The notes: generated by a model from the sequence alone, not told the origin. Positions 47,748 to 60,954 are shown, numbered from the stretch's first letter. The stretch is 64,000 nt of DNA from Cladorhizidae sp. MBARI D1340-BT2 (GCA_028752905.1 JAQNBH010000006.1:30397863-30461862); one strand, 5' to 3'. Translations and numbers: made by a program.

Positions 47748-48029
47748 ATGGCAATTTCTGTCATTTCTCCCAACCTTGGTATGTTTCCATTCCCTGCAGA
47801 GTGTATTGTAGATGTTGATGGGCAGGCTCCAAGTGGTCTTTCTTGCCATCAGCGATGTAGAGAAATCAGTTTGCTGACAAGTATATTTGATGGTATGATG
47901 GTTAACCCTGACCCAGCAATCTATGACATGAAGCTGCATGCACGGCACCCCGTCTCGGTTGCTGAACTACCTGAAGCCCCCCTGCAATTTAAAATTCCTG
48001 GTATTTTTACTGACTACTGCAGTATGTAA
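47748..48029 (+). other. Exon-like ORF of unknown function (copy in B')
   Basis: Frame shared with 19144-19380 in B. A possible acceptor lies at TTCCCTGCAG (about 47800), then CIVDVDGQAPSGLSCHQRC, MMVNPDPAIYDMKLH and VAELPEAPLQFKIPG. It is more complete than the B copy. Confidence 0.4.
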
Positions 48030-49749
48030 CCTTGGTCGTTCCTAATCAATAAGTTTCTTCACCTCTCTTTAGCCCAGTTCGGCCAGCTAGATACTAGAGT
48101 TACTTACAGTTCTTGTGAGACGACATCAGGTTCTCTGATGGCTGAAGGGACCGGGCACAGAAATATGTTACATCATTTTGGGACAGATTATCCCCTGCTC
48201 TATTCTCTCTCCCAGGGATGTGCTGGCTTATAATTAGCAGAGTATATTAGAGCAAAAGAAGAACAGGCTTTTCATGAGGTTCATCAGATTGACAACCTTT
48301 CTACCACCTAATATCAGGATGGCCACCAATACAATACAGTATTTAGCTGCTTATGCCCACCACAATTTTTTCCCATAAAGCTTGCCCAATCACTAATGGA
48401 AACAGTTCCTTCACCATGATGTGAGGGATTTGCTATGCTTGTGGTAGTTTATCTTAATACCATTGCCCTCCTGACAAGAATATTCCACACTCCATCATCA
48501 TGGGGCATTGGAATTAAGATCACTTCCCAACACCAATCCTCCCCCTATTCTATTCTTGGACAATGCAGGCCCACCATAAAAGCTGACAGAAACTCATTCT
48601 GATCCTGGTGCATAATGGAGCTCTCTAGCTAATGCTGGCAGGTCAGTTTCTTCTCAGGAATGATCTGCCTGATTTTATTAAGCTGCATACGTATTGTAGC
48701 CGCCCAATTATTCCAACAAATGTAGTTCTAATAATTGAAAATCATCGATAACTGAACTTCAGTGTGGAAGATCTTCAGCTATTTTTAGCTCCACATAAAA
48801 TTATTGGCAATCCACTCTCCTATACTGCATTCCACTGCCACTCAAGCTAAATTTATCCAGTTCTTCATAATATCACAGATCTTGAGCTCAACATTGATAT
48901 TAAGGAAAACTCTTTTTGTCTTTTGAATAGGTCTGGCCATACTCTCTGCTTAGAATAGAACATGCCGGACTAGTACATCCCTCCACATTGAACTAGGGAT
49001 GTTGACCTATTGAAGTGCAAAGCACATTACTTCATAGCAGCAGTCTGATATCAGTCATCAACATTACCATAGAGAAAAATCCGTCGTAAGCCCAAAAGTT
49101 GTGGAGAACTCGGGTTGCAGAGGAAGTTTAATGATATTGTCACCAAACTTTGGTTTGTTTGGTCGTATACCTAACCATACACATGAGGCAATCCCATGTC
49201 TATGATTGGTTGCCATGGATATGGGGCAGCGACATGATTGGTAACAGAGACAGCTAATAAGTGTTATGTTAGTAAAGATTGCAGAGGGTGGAAGTTGCTG
49301 CATGCACCCAAAGAAGGCTGGTAGAAGAATAATTTTGATGCAAAATTCATAATTTGCAGGAGATTATTAATGTTACTTTCTGTGATGGTACTCACGAAAA
49401 AAAGTTAGATCTTTTCTTATGTCTGGGCATTTGTGAGACGAGTTCCAAATGGAAGTTTTAGACTTTCCCAGAAGATGTCTGAAACTTGAGAAGTCTTGAG
49501 TTGCCTTAACTATGAAGTATTTGGGTTTGCATGCACTAGAATAAGTTTAAAGTAGTATAGCCATAATAGTTAAATATTTGCTCTACATTCTCATCACCTC
49601 ACTTGCCATATGGTATAGAGTGAGGAAATGCTCTTGGGAATAAAATTACCCCCAAAAAATATCCTGTATTGCTGTGCAACATATCTGACCATGCTCTAAG
49701 AGTTTCTCCATTGTGGTTATGATGTTTGGAAGCTAGCTACGTAACTAAC

Positions 49750-49905
49750 ATAAGAGCACCGAAATACTCATTAGGAAACTGTGGACAGCTACAGACATTT
49801 GCAGCTATAAACAGGCCTGGTTTTGCTAGTAAAACTCCTGCCGCAATGTTCTGTGAAACACATTACCCTAATGTTGAAGCTTATTACACATACTCATAAG
49901 CTGAT
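49750..49905 (+). other. Exon-like module (copy in B')
   Basis: Reads KYSLGNCGQLQTFAAINRPG then MFCETHYPNVEAYYTYS, in the same frame as copies at 17220-17380, 5470-5650 and 35800-35970. Confidence 0.4.
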
Positions 49906-50609
49906 ATTTATTTAAAGAGCAGCACTTCATAATCGACCATATGGATGTTAACGACATGTATACTAAACAACTTTTGGTGAAATAAAACAGGAGAGGCAAC
50001 TCAACCAGAGTTTAGAGCTGGCATAACAGTGACCTCCAACAACAGTGGAGAATTGGTCAACAAGGCATGAAAGATTGTGATCGAGCTTCAGGACATGCAA
50101 TGCATAATTCTGAATGTGTGAACAGGAAAAGAAATCCATGCATACATCCAAGCATAGTTGAGATCTTAGAGCAGTGAAAGCATTGTGAAGAGAGGTCAAT
50201 TCTGAGTCTACATTGCTTGATAGCTATAATAGTTGCCGAGCTATGACTTTCCTGGAGCAGTTTAATGCTTTCCTGCAGAGAGTGGAGATGCACATAAAGA
50301 GCCTATTGATTATCCATAGAGATATAGATATTACTCGTAGTATTTTGTACTATTACATCGTGTTCATCCATGCTTTATTTATATATTAACTTGCTGTATG
50401 AAAGTTAATCATTCGTGAGATTTGTTTCTAGACAACTCTCCTCAGCATTGGTCAACAATATTTACAAACATTCATTTTGGAATTTGTGTATTGTTGTTCA
50501 CCAAAAATGCTTCTCTCAAACTATCCCCTTTTTCATGTGATGAGAGACGATAAGGTTTACAGTGAAATGTCAACTGTGCCATTAATTTACAAATTAACTG
50601 GTTGCATAG

Positions 50610-52036
50610 CAGGGGTGGATCCAGGGGGGTTAGGGGGCTCAAGCCCCCCCCTTATCCTCCCCCCCTTTTTTTTAAATGCTGCAAACACACCGAAAGTAAG
50701 AGAACGTGCCGTGATGGTGTTTCTGGCTGTGCCACAAAACGACTTAAACAGTGTGGAATAAAAGAGTACTTTTCGAGGACAAGGTAAGTGGTCAGCTATA
50801 GCTAGGTGGCTAGATTAGCTACGCTAAGCCTAAAGCCATCTTGAAATAGTTAGCCTAATTTTCCAGTTTCTGTACTATGTAGCTAGCTAGCTATTAGCCT
50901 GCTGCAACATCTAGCTTAGCTAGTACTGTACCAGTAAAGCTGTCTATGGGAATGCAAGTGGAAAGGAGAACGCGAACTGGCTCTGATGCTAAATACTCGA
51001 GGACAAACTTTACTTCACACTGATCATGCCTAATTTCATACTTTACCAGTTACTTCCTGTGAGTGCGTCGGTCAGTGTGTTACGTTTTCTCAAGACTTCT
51101 CTTAGAAGTACGATATCTCGGGAGCGACTAAATGCAATTGCAATGCTACTTACTAGGTCACCGGTTGCCATCTAGACAAGTCTTGACGGCAGTTTTTCCC
51201 TCTATGAAAAACCACAAGCATCCAAAATGCTAGATGCTGCTGCAAAAGTGGCAATTTCCCAACTGTTTCTTGCGAGACTTGGAACTCTTCTCGACCATTG
51301 TTTTAACTATACATATATTCACTATTTATTATTGTGCTGTCATTATTTGTTTACTGTCTCACAAGCCCTTGCCAAGCCCCTTCTCTAGGTACTTCCTAGA
51401 ACCAGGACTCCTTGTATTCTGGGGTCATGATACATTACTGCTGCTGTGATTTATTTGTATAATAAATTTAGTTTTCACACCACAAAGACATTAGTATTAC
51501 ACCAGAAGAAGTGGTTGAAGGATTTGTTATGTGTCGACCTCGCAAAATATTGGTATTATAAACCCTTACACTTCACTGATTATTGCTTTATAGCATCAAA
51601 CTTCTGGTTCTCTGCACTTATTGTTACATTACCCTCTATTCAACATTTTTTAATCATCATGATAGTCTGATTATATCCACCCTCAATACTATCTGAAATG
51701 ATTTAATAGTATATAATAATAATGTTAAAATTTACCATCTACAGTACATAATGTTTTAATAGTAAATGTGTTTACATTTACCCTAGCTATTTGCTATCAA
51801 TATACTGAATATGACATGGTAGGCCACTACGGTGGGTAGGTTTTATAGGGATTTTGAGGGCACAGGACTGAGGTTAGCCATACATGTTGGAGAAAATATA
51901 CAGCATATATATCATTCACAACTGAAAGAGTGATCATGAGAAAGTGTGGGTGATCATGCAAACTGCAATAGCTAATTTTTCAATTTAACCAGAAGTGAAC
52001 CCCCCCCCCCTTAATAAAATCCTGGATCCGCCCCTG
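50610..52036. mobile_element. hAT-like element, 5-bp target duplication, B' only
   Basis: Ends CAGGGGTGGATCCAGG and CCTGGATCCGCCCCTG, flanked by CATAG on both sides (50605-50609, 52037-52041). B has the empty site (minus strand GGTTGCATATTGAGAAG near 16545), so insertion followed the B/B' split. No transposase is recognised inside; a short frame with GVSGCATKRLKQCGIKEYFS starts the element. Probably non-autonomous or decayed. Confidence 0.88.
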
Positions 52037-52182
52037 CATAGAGAGAAGTGAGGAAGACCATATCTTGCAACTGGAATGGTCTCAGAACTAATTCAAATTC
52101 CATTCAGTATAGATATGAATGTATGATCAATTTAATCGAAAACTATTGTAGCTTTCAAAGTATTCTCAGTTGACATTGTAGA

Positions 52183-52372
52183 TATAACTTTCTCGATTAT
52201 TAACTTAAATTTGCTCATTTGACATTCCTGCTAGATACTCTAACCTCAATCAGGAATAATAAGATGCTAAGATTCGTATGAGTCTTACCATCTCATTGTT
52301 CCTGATGAAGGCTAGAGCATTAGCCAGAATGTTGAGTGGGTAAATTTAAGTTGATTGTCGAGAAAGTCTGTG
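52183..52372. repeat. Foldback repeat with hammerhead-like arms (copy in B')
   Basis: Reverse counterpart of 16200-16400. The plus-strand arm has CCTGATGA at 52301, stem GGCTA/TAGCC and AGAATGTT, a decayed hammerhead core. Confidence 0.7.
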
Positions 52373-53105
52373 TAACAAACAATTCTAGCATAAAAAGCTA
52401 TGGTCTCAGCAGTATACTTGGCTATGTATATGCTACCTCCTGGCATCTCATCAGCTTATCTAGATGCTACTGCTCAACTTTACTGTTCTCTCCTGTCATG
52501 TTAAAGACAGCAAAAACAGTAGCGCATGATTGGCATATGAACAAACATGTGTGAGTCCACTATTGTGGCTTACCAGGGAACAAATCTTATGCCAGTGTGG
52601 ACAGCAGGTCCCTAACCAGCTCCAAATATGTAGGAACCAGCTTATTTTTGTGTGCATAGAACAGCTTGCTTTTACAAATGCCTAACCATCACAAATGCAA
52701 CTGCGAAGAAGTTACTCTACTATAACTAAAGGATCCCAAAATCTAGAACGATCTGTAGATGACTTACCAAGGATGGAAAAATTAACTCAGTATGCAGAAC
52801 AGGATGTAAAAGATAAAACAGTTAGAGAGAAATAATTTCATGAACTGTACAACCTAATACCTTTTTTTACGATATCTATTTCTGGTGCTCCTCTCCCTTA
52901 AGTATTTCTTTAACTCTTCACTTGCATTACAATTAGTTTTTATAATTAAGTACTTCTTTTCAGCAGTCACTGATAGTAAGCAGCTCCATTTAACAACATG
53001 TGTGCAGAGTGTATGGATATTTTTTGTGATGTAACTGTCAACTCACTGATTATAGATGTATACAATAACCAAAAGACACACTTTTCGTGATAGGACTTGA
53101 TATAG

Positions 53106-54548
53106 GCAGAGCAATGTAAACGTGACCGTGCTACAGAAAAGCGAAAGCGACTCGAAGGTGAGCTTCATACTGATGATCAAAGAATCAGTTTAATCTGAGT
53201 TTTTCAATAGTGAAGTTGGAGAGCTGTCAAAGAGTCCTTGATAGGAGCAACTTTCAAAGAACTCTCAAAGTATCGTTGATCTGAAGAAGCAACTTTCAGA
53301 GAGCTCTCAAATTGTCATTGATCTGAAGGAAGAACTTTCAGAGAGCTCTCAAAATGTCGTTGATCTGAAGGAGCAAGTTTCGGAGAACACTCTCACTATT
53401 ACTGAAATGAAGAAGGACTTGATTCACTATGAATCAAGATAAGGTAAGCAATCATTCTATATATGGCATGGTGTCCAGACATTTATTTCTGTATGTGCAT
53501 AACATGGATATGTGCAAGGTGATGGCCACAAGCATGCATGGCAGGGTTTTCTTTGTGCTCATGTCTGTTTGTGCATTTGTATGTATGACTGTCTCGGAGG
53601 ATCATTGCCAAACTTGGTAGGCAGATTATTAAGTATGTATCATCATTCAATTTTGAAGAGTCATGATCAATGGGGAGGGTCTGTGTCCTATTATGCTGCT
53701 TTTCATAAGTAACATCTGAGGAAAGACTTGTTTCAAGTGCATAGTTATGACTAACGTCTTTTTTATATCTTGCCTATTGATCTGTCTGTTCATTTTCATT
53801 GTGAGTATGCTATTCATTTGGAACTGGGGTAAAAAATCATTTTTATCATTCATAAAAAGATTTGCATAAAACTATATCTTAGAGAATCGTGCTTAAAGCT
53901 TTCAAACAATTTACTTTACTGTAATTATAATTATACTGCATGCCCATGGGCAATTAAAACCCGAGAGTTTGTATTCTGGGTGCTTTCATCATGAAGTTGG
54001 ATATTTCAAATGATGCCCACTCATGTTATTCACATACACATTGCTAATCTGCAATAAATCTTGAAGTAAAATTTTGCATGTGAAGCTGCTGCATGTGCTT
54101 TAGCTAGTTGTTCTTGTTCTCAGGATTACTGAAAGTCAAAGTTGTCAACTTTCCAATGGGCACTTGTTATGTGTAACCAGTCTAGTCCTAAAACAGCACC
54201 TGCTGCTTGGGTTCAAAAAAGACTCCTAGCAAGCCTTGAATCCTGTTGAGATATGAGCTTTATGAGTTTGCCATACGACATTTAGAAATACGAGTCAAAC
54301 CAGATAGGGCATGCTACTCTACACCCAATAACAACATTTGCTTGACTTCTAAATATGCTCATGTTATAAACTACTTTGATAGTTTGTCTTTGAAACTGTA
54401 GGTCGTCTTGACAACACAGAAAGCCAAAAAGGAACTTCTCAATGTCAGGTATCAGCTGAAGTTAGAGTATACACACGCATTTGATATTTATCCTTTTTTA
54501 ATATTATTTTATCATTTCATCTTCAGAGCAGAGATATGCATATATCTA
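53106..54548 (+). pseudogene. Coiled-coil gene fragment (copy in B')
   Basis: Exon 1 is 53106-53157 (one Arg to Cys change against B). Exon 2 is 53211-53443, 46 nt shorter than in B, so it is out of frame after the first units; its last codon before GTAAGC reads TAA. Later candidate exons are 54402-54448 and about 54527-54548. Splice borders are kept, but the frame is not, so this copy is inactive for this product. Confidence 0.65.
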
Positions 54549-54956
54549 GTAAGTTACTAAGAAATAGAGATACTCTAATTGTACTTTTCATAATGTACAG
54601 TTTGTACAATTTATCAGGGTAGTAATTTTTGTAGCCAAGCTTCTTGTGCCACTAATCAAGAGTTTTCTATTCAGTATGCCATTATTTTTATGCGAAATCA
54701 CTTGAAATTAAGTGGTAACTGAAATTTCATTGGTTTGCCATACACTGTGTCTTGTTATGGCGCAGAGCTTGCTTGCCTTCTTAACCTGGCTATTGTACTC
54801 GTTAAAAATATCTCAGGGTATTCTAGTTAATATTTCAGGATGGTTCACCTCATATTGTGAACCAGCTTTTAGAAGGACTATGAATGTGACCCTAACAACC
54901 CAAGGAGTGTGAGGTTCAATCAACACCAATTCAAACTTAACATAGATTAGAGCAAT

Positions 54957-55190
54957 GTGACTAGAGCGAAGGCTTGGACTAGAGTTAAGGCTAAGGCTTG
55001 GACTAGAGTTAAGGCTAAGGCTTGGACTAGAGTTAGGGCTAAGGCTTGGACTAGAGTTAAGGCTAAGTCTTGGACTAGAGTTAAGGCTAAGGATTGGACT
55101 AGAGTTAAGGCTAAGGCTTGCACTAGAGTTAAGGCTAAGGCTTGGACTAGAGTTAAGGCTAAGGCTAGGGCTAGAAATAGGGCTAGGCAT
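54957..55190. repeat. 18-bp satellite (short array, in B')
   Basis: About a dozen copies of the inverse of the unit at 11875-12570, ending in GGCTAGGGCTAGAAATAGGG. ORFs across it in three frames are artefacts. Confidence 0.95.
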
Positions 55191-55669
55191 CCCACTGATA
55201 TATTTGTGGCTGGCCTTCTATACTAGCCCTAGTTCTAGCCCTAGGCCATAATACACCGTGGTTATCCATCTGCGTGCTGAGATATAGTTTATAGTTACAA
55301 TTTTCAAGGTGTTAGCTAGCCATAGCCATTTCTTATTGATACAGATCATAGATTATATGTACTGGACAAGTTAGAAGAAGAGGGCCTGGTAGTGTCAGAA
55401 GAGTTAGCCACACCCACAATCATGACCATTTTTGTTTTCCAAGAGGAGAAAACATGGTAGCATAGAGGTTGCTCCAGGAGACTTGGTACTCTTCATAGCG
55501 GAGGCTTCATTATGATGAAGTGGAAGGTCAAGTGTGCTGTTATTTTAGCTTGACAGTTCTAACAAAATGTCTACGAAGAGTGGAACCTCTGAAGCTGCAT
55601 TTTATGTTAGCATGCAGTCTACATTATATATATGTTATGCGCAAACCTGGAATTTGCTCAATCCTATGA

Positions 55670-55945
55670 TCGCGCAAGGTCAAACTCAAACCTCCAATCT
55701 GCACTCTCAAAACCAAGAATTTGGTAATAACAGTAAGTTGCTCAATCTAGGATTGATCATAGAATTTCTACTCAATAGAACAGGTAAAAGTTGCTCATTC
55801 TGGCAAGGTTTGCGCACACTATCCTTGGATCGCGCTAGGTCAAACTCAAACCTCAATCTGCTCTCAAAACCAAGAATGTAATAGGAGGAGTAAAAGTTGC
55901 TCAATTCTAGGATTTATCATAGAATTTGTAGCTCTAGAAACAGGT
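55670..55945. repeat. Subterminal direct duplication in the Ginger element
   Basis: About 150 bp occurs twice (GGTCAAACTCAAACCT, then AAAACCAAGAAT, then CAGGTAAAAGTTGCTCATTC). It is next to the left terminus only. Confidence 0.85.
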
Positions 55946-56044
55946 AAAAGTTGCTCATTCCGACAAGATAGTTGCATTCCATAAAGGCCAAATCTTGTAC
56001 ATACAAACTTCGTACAAAATTCATAACCGAGTAGTCCAATTCAG

Positions 56045-56769
56045 TTAGCAATTAATACATGTCCAATCCATATCTTCTATTCGAAATACAACTCTTGGAA
56101 TCTTGATGCACTTGTCATGGTACCACTCCCCACATTTTGAACATTCTGCCATCCTACTTTTGTTCCATGGCATTCGGCAGACGCAGTACAGTTCGATTGT
56201 TTGAAATGATTCGATTGCCGGAGAGAGGTTTGTAACAGTTTTACCAGGAAAAGGTTGCATTTTACGTGACTCGAAACAATTTACGAGGTGACATCTCATT
56301 TTGGAGATATCCCAGCATATTTATTTGGATCTTCACCATAACAGAGGGCTACTGCACAAGCAATAGCAAAAACTCCACAGTCATTACCATTGGTCTGCTG
56401 CTGAATGTTCATAAACCTTGCTGTGATCGTTTTATTCCTTGAAAATACAAGTGCAGCTATCTGTTCAGAAGTTGATAGAGGCAAACGATTGTAAAGACTA
56501 TCGTATACCTTAACTTCACTATTATCTTCCTTGCTCAGCTCAATGTAGATCCAGTGGTTGTTTTGACTGTTCGAAATCTGCACTGCATGACTCCAAATAA
56601 CGTCACTGCTAAGATTAGAGACCACAGTAGTAGCTTGCAATCCATTGATGGAGAGAAATACTTTTTTGAGAAGTTTCTGAGAGGCATACATATGTGAATC
56701 CACTAACCAGTTTCCATTAAGAATCATGTCACGATCTTCTTTATACAACACTAGGTCAGGGATCCACAT
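56045..56769 (-). pseudogene. Ulp1-like protease and PHD finger of the Ginger element
   Basis: The protease ORF 56296-56769 (157 residues) keeps the cysteine-protease residues: His72 (NNHWIYIE), Asp90 (VKVYDSLY), Gln near 125 and Cys131 (QTNGNDCGVFAIA). The next ORF, 56045-56299, overlaps its stop by ATGA and is probably the same protein after a one-base shift. It ends in a PHD finger (YCVCRMPW, CSKCGEWYHDKCI, WTCINC) with a full Cys4-His-Cys3 set. Ulp1-type domains remove SUMO-like modifiers and PHD fingers read histone tails; here they are transposon cargo. Confidence 0.85.
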
Positions 56770-57570
56770 TGGTGGGACTGCTATATCTGGCTAGTGATCT
56801 ACAATAATTAGTCCAGGCTTTCTATCATCACTGACAGAACTATCTAGAAGTTCAACATCATCGACATTTTTTTGGTCTTTAGTAGCTCTACTGACAGTAC
56901 CACCCACAACAATACAACCAGCCTTGCATCCACTTACAGAACTACACACAAGTTCGACATCATCGACAACTTTTTTTCCACAGGTCACCCAGTAGCTCTG
57001 GTGATAGCACTACCCACAACAACACCATCATCGAATCCTTTCTTGTCACTGTTAAAGCAAGGTAATCCAGTATGACATATTTTGGTGCACAACTTTCTGG
57101 CTTTCTTACAAGAGCAATGAGAGTTTTTGCATCCACCTTTGCAACCACATGAGTTACCATAATAGGCATTCTTAGGGTTAAAGAGCAGTGCAGCTTCTCA
57201 TAGAGACAAAAAGGATTCCGTTTTTTCCAGTCATTTTCTGAAAGCTCGACTTTGCCAGAATACCGCTCAAGTTGTCCATCATAAGCACAGATTTTCAATA
57301 TCCCATATTGACAACGTAGGCGATACACAGGTATCTTGGTACCAGAGACAATAACTATTACACATGGTATCCATCGAAAATCAGTTGATGCTCTGTCAAT
57401 TCGTGGGATTTGAATGCTGATTAAATCCCCAACAGCAAATGATTCAACAGCATGGCGTTTCCGTTTACTGTATTGTTTCACCATTCTTTCAGCATTCAAT
57501 CGATAGTTTCTATCAGCTTCCTTTCTTCGTTTGCTATGCTTTTGGCTTGTTGCCAATGGAGTACCTGAAG
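56770..57570 (-). pseudogene. Integrase C-terminal, CXC cysteine-rich domain and linker of the Ginger element
   Basis: The frame from about 57556 has an RNYRLNAERMVKQYSKRKR basic helix, then an SH3-like barrel (FAVGDLISIQIPRIDRAS). In a shifted frame near 57150-57050 there is a cysteine-rich stretch (CGCKGGCKNSHCSCKKA, then LCTKICHTGLPC) like a tesmin/TSO1 CXC domain. A repeated acidic linker (VDDVELVCSSVSG, VDDVELLDSSVSD) leads to the Ulp1 domain, with one stop near 56792. Confidence 0.75.
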
Positions 57571-57733
57571 AAATATTTAATAAAATGTTTATTACTTCAT
57601 CAAAATGTTATATAATGGGATTGCGAAAAAGTTATTTACTTGTGTTTTCACTCTCAAGTTTCAACACAAGGAAAGCTCTGTGCAATGTTTATTTGGTATT
57701 ATAATAGAATGTCTAAAATTGTTTTACTCTCCA

Positions 57734-60394
57734 TTACTGACCCTGGATTAGAAATATTAAAAGGTCTAAAATTGTTTTACTTTGCTTATTTCTGATATCA
57801 CTCTCTCTGCAATGAGGTTCACTACAGTGAGGGACAGATGGTGAGGAGTGTTCAGGAGAGCTTGGATCATCTGAACAAGGTAGAGGAGTAGAACTTTTGT
57901 CTGCTGATACATGTTTTATAGGTTCAGTTTCATTGATCAAGTCTGCGATATCTTCTTCCATTATAATGACCCTAGATTAGTACCTGGAAATATACCGCTA
58001 CATGGTGGTTGTCCGTACCCCAATTCGTATGGAGTACACTTCATGGTTTCATGAACACATGTATTCAGTTGATCTAGTAGTATACACACACACACCAAAA
58101 AAAAGCAGAGATGACCAAGTATGTGAAATTCATGCTGCCATCAGGCGGCCAGTATTAGGCATATTATTACTACAATGGCTGTACTAAACACTCGTCCATA
58201 ACCTATCAATCACCATTACCATGAAAAGTTCAGCTATATTACATATTTATGGTATCTTCTTTTATAGTATCATACAGTGACCAATTATAGTTGTTTATGA
58301 ATCACTATTGTTTATGAATCACTATTATGAAAATCAAACTTACACTGAATTTCTGGTAACCAATGTGACCATGCCATATCACATTCATTCTGTTCAAACC
58401 GACATGCAAGAAGTTCTTCAACTTTAGCATTTGCACGTTCCACTAGACCCTGTGATTGAGGGTGTCTTGGTTGACCGTTTATGATGGTGGCTTTTCCCGG
58501 CCAGGTCTTCACCAGTTTGTCTATGATATGATTGACAAATTCTCTTCCGTTATCAGATTGGAATATCTATACATAGGAATACTCAAGCATGCTGTAACCA
58601 TTAGTAATCAATTATGGCTCACACAAACCTTTGGAAGACCGAAATATGCAAAGACACGACTGGACAAGTTTTTAGCCACCTCAATTGCACTCTTGTGCTC
58701 AAGAGCAAACAGTACATGGAATTTGGACCAATGATCCATGTAGTGGCCAATCCAATTATGGCGGTCGTCTGGTCTATGTCGCATGTCAATCAAATCCACC
58801 TAAATAAGACAATACTAAATACCAACAGATTTGGTACTAATAATATTACCTGTCCTCGAGTCATAAACCCAGAAGAAATGATAGGTTTAATTGGGGCACT
58901 GTGGGTTTGTGGCTTCTGAAGGTTACACACACTACACAATTGAACGTACTTCTCCACAACAGATCTTGGTAGACACGCATAGTTCGAAGAAATCTAGAGG
59001 GAGTATGGTGAAGACAGAGAATTGAATTACCAGCATTTTGCATTGATAACCAAAATAGATCACTATTATAAAATGTCGCTGGTTGTTTACCACACACTAA
59101 AACAACAGGATTAACCCATGGGTATTTAGATATTCACATTAAAAAGCTGAGAGGTGGATGCTTGCTCTATATAGTGGATGAAATGTACAATGTAAATCTA
59201 AATGCACACACCCATGTTTTTGCTACTATTAGAAGGATGTAGGTCAAACCGATATAAAATAGGAAATGGGTGCAACATAAGGATTCATAACATCCAAACG
59301 TCAACATACTTCATAGCGAGTGTTTTATGTTGTGTCCAAAATTTAACTTGCTATGTGTTCCAATTTTTCACTTAAAGTGAATTGGAGGTTACTACAATAG
59401 TAGTGTTTTACTCATATGCTGCACTGCACTGTCCTTGGTCTCAATTGAATTTGGATATGACAAATTGTATTTTTGCACTTACCAAAACCATATAAAAGTT
59501 AGAGGTAGCAACCTTATGTCAGGACCGCAATTCAAATATTCATGGGCACCTGATTAAAAACATTTTATGGTTGACATGAGCTATACTCATATTATGCACA
59601 GCTTATAGAACTGACAGTCAGTCACAATTTTCAATGTCAGGTGCAATCTTTAGGTGTTGAACCAGTAGAGCTACACTGTACCTACAATATTTGAGTGCCA
59701 AAATGAGAGCATGCATCATGGGCTACATTTCAAACACAAGATCACATGCATAGAATCTGTTTTTATATAGAAATGATAGACATTCTGTACCTCGGCTAGA
59801 TTCTTTTTATAGCCCATATGACCTTGAACATCACAGTGCACTCTATTCAAAATAGTATGAAACTCTTCAATGTAAGCCACTCTCCGATAATGACCAAGGA
59901 TGGAGGAGTCATTCTAATCCTGAAAAAAAGATTAGATTAAAACGACACCGTATAACTGCGATTCAGTAAAGGGTCTGGCTCATGAAGCTACTGGATTTCA
60001 ATAAATTAAACAAAGTTTTGTCTTTGTTATTATAATCCAGGCCTTCAAATAGATTGGCACTTGACTTGTGGCTTTAAACTTATAAAATAAGGAGACCTGT
60101 CTAACAACAAAATATGTCTCACAAAATATATCACTGACTATTTGGGTTTAATCATACCTTTTTCTTTGCTGGTATACAAAGTACATCCTTAAGCCCAAGA
60201 GCAGGGTACTCCAAAAGTTAAAAACATTTTTGTTTCACCCAAAAATTGAATTTAGGATCACTGTTCACCATCTCCCCTTTCAGAAATTTGACAACAGCTT
60301 GTCCCTTTGTTCTTGATATGGTTTTCCTTCCAAGGTTCCTTCCAGAAAGAAAGGTTTGCTGAATATAATCATCATAGGCATTCTCTCCTTCCAT
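57734..60394 (-). pseudogene. Integrase-type transposase of the Ginger element (split gene)
   Basis: Likely Met at 60394 (MEGENAYDDYIQQTF). Exon 60158-60394 has a nonsense codon before LLEYPALGLKDVL. An H2C2 zinc region is split between about 59800-59925 (HYRRVAYIEEFHTILNRVHC) and about 58845-59000 (VQLCSVCNLQKPQ). The DDE core is in 58629-58800 (VDLIDMRHRPDD) and about 58312-58566 (QSDNGREFVN; PRHPQSQGLVERAN), with phase-0 introns 58567-58628 and about 58801-58850. Further exons are about 57985-58073 (HETMKCTPYELGYGQPP) and 57734-57961 (acidic, Ser/Pro-rich). It resembles KRBA2-like integrases. The three catalytic acids remain. Confidence 0.82.
58870..60160. other. Long intron sequence within the Ginger transposase gene
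   Basis: Between the zinc-region exons lies about 800 bp (59000-59800), and between the first two exons about 230 bp, with no further domain seen. Exon limits here are approximate. Confidence 0.5.
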
Positions 60395-60510
60395 TCCTCC
60401 TTCCTACAACCTCTTCCCACGTGGGAGCAAACTTGTTTCTATCTGATTGGTGATCAGTTATTGGCTTTCGTGATCCTAGGATTGAGCAAATTCCAGGTTT
60501 GCAGGTAACA

Positions 60511-60954
60511 TATATATTGTAATTGGCGAGATGCAACAATGGCCTTCAAGCAGTATATAGAAAGGCAGTGCCACAAGTGTTCTGTGGAGTAGTACTGACA
60601 CAATGGTCCGGTCATTGTGGTAATAAATATTATTAACCCTGTGCATTTATACTTGAGACATCAGCAAAATGTTGTCTCAATGTTTACAAAAATTCCTATG
60701 ATAATTTTGTTTTTTAAATATAATACTCTCTTGCTTTATGGTTAGTTTAGGTAGATCTTCATTCTCTTTCATGCAATTAAAGATAGTTCTTGTAACATTG
60801 GTTGCACACAACACAAGAATCAATATTTGCATAATACTTACAGGTCCCCAGCATCCTTCTCTGTATACTCAATTTATTATTCTCAATAGCTCATCCAAAC
60901 ACTGATGACGGTTGTAGTGTTCTATTTTTTACAAGCTAATATGCTTAATTATAC
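60511..60954. other. B'-specific flank of the Ginger element
   Basis: Together with 55200-55632 this sequence has no counterpart in B. No gene seen. B homology resumes at about 60945. Confidence 0.6.

Larger units (their letters stand above)
55633..60510 (-). mobile_element. Ginger/GIN-type transposon
   Basis: Inverted ends TGTTATGCGCAAACCTGG (55633) and TGTTACCTGCAAACCTGG (minus strand from 60510) share a further GAATTTGCTCAATCCTA stretch. Both are flanked by TATA (55629-55632, 60511-60514), a 4-bp duplication, though the site is AT-rich. TGT ends and a Gypsy-like integrase used as transposase are the marks of Ginger/GIN elements. The minus-strand gene set encodes integrase, a CXC domain, an Ulp1-like protease and a PHD finger. 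Confidence 0.85.

Noticed and set aside
56290..56303. ATGA overlap between two ORFs as translational coupling
   Set aside because: In this transposon family the two domains appear continuous, so a single-base frameshift is the simpler explanation.
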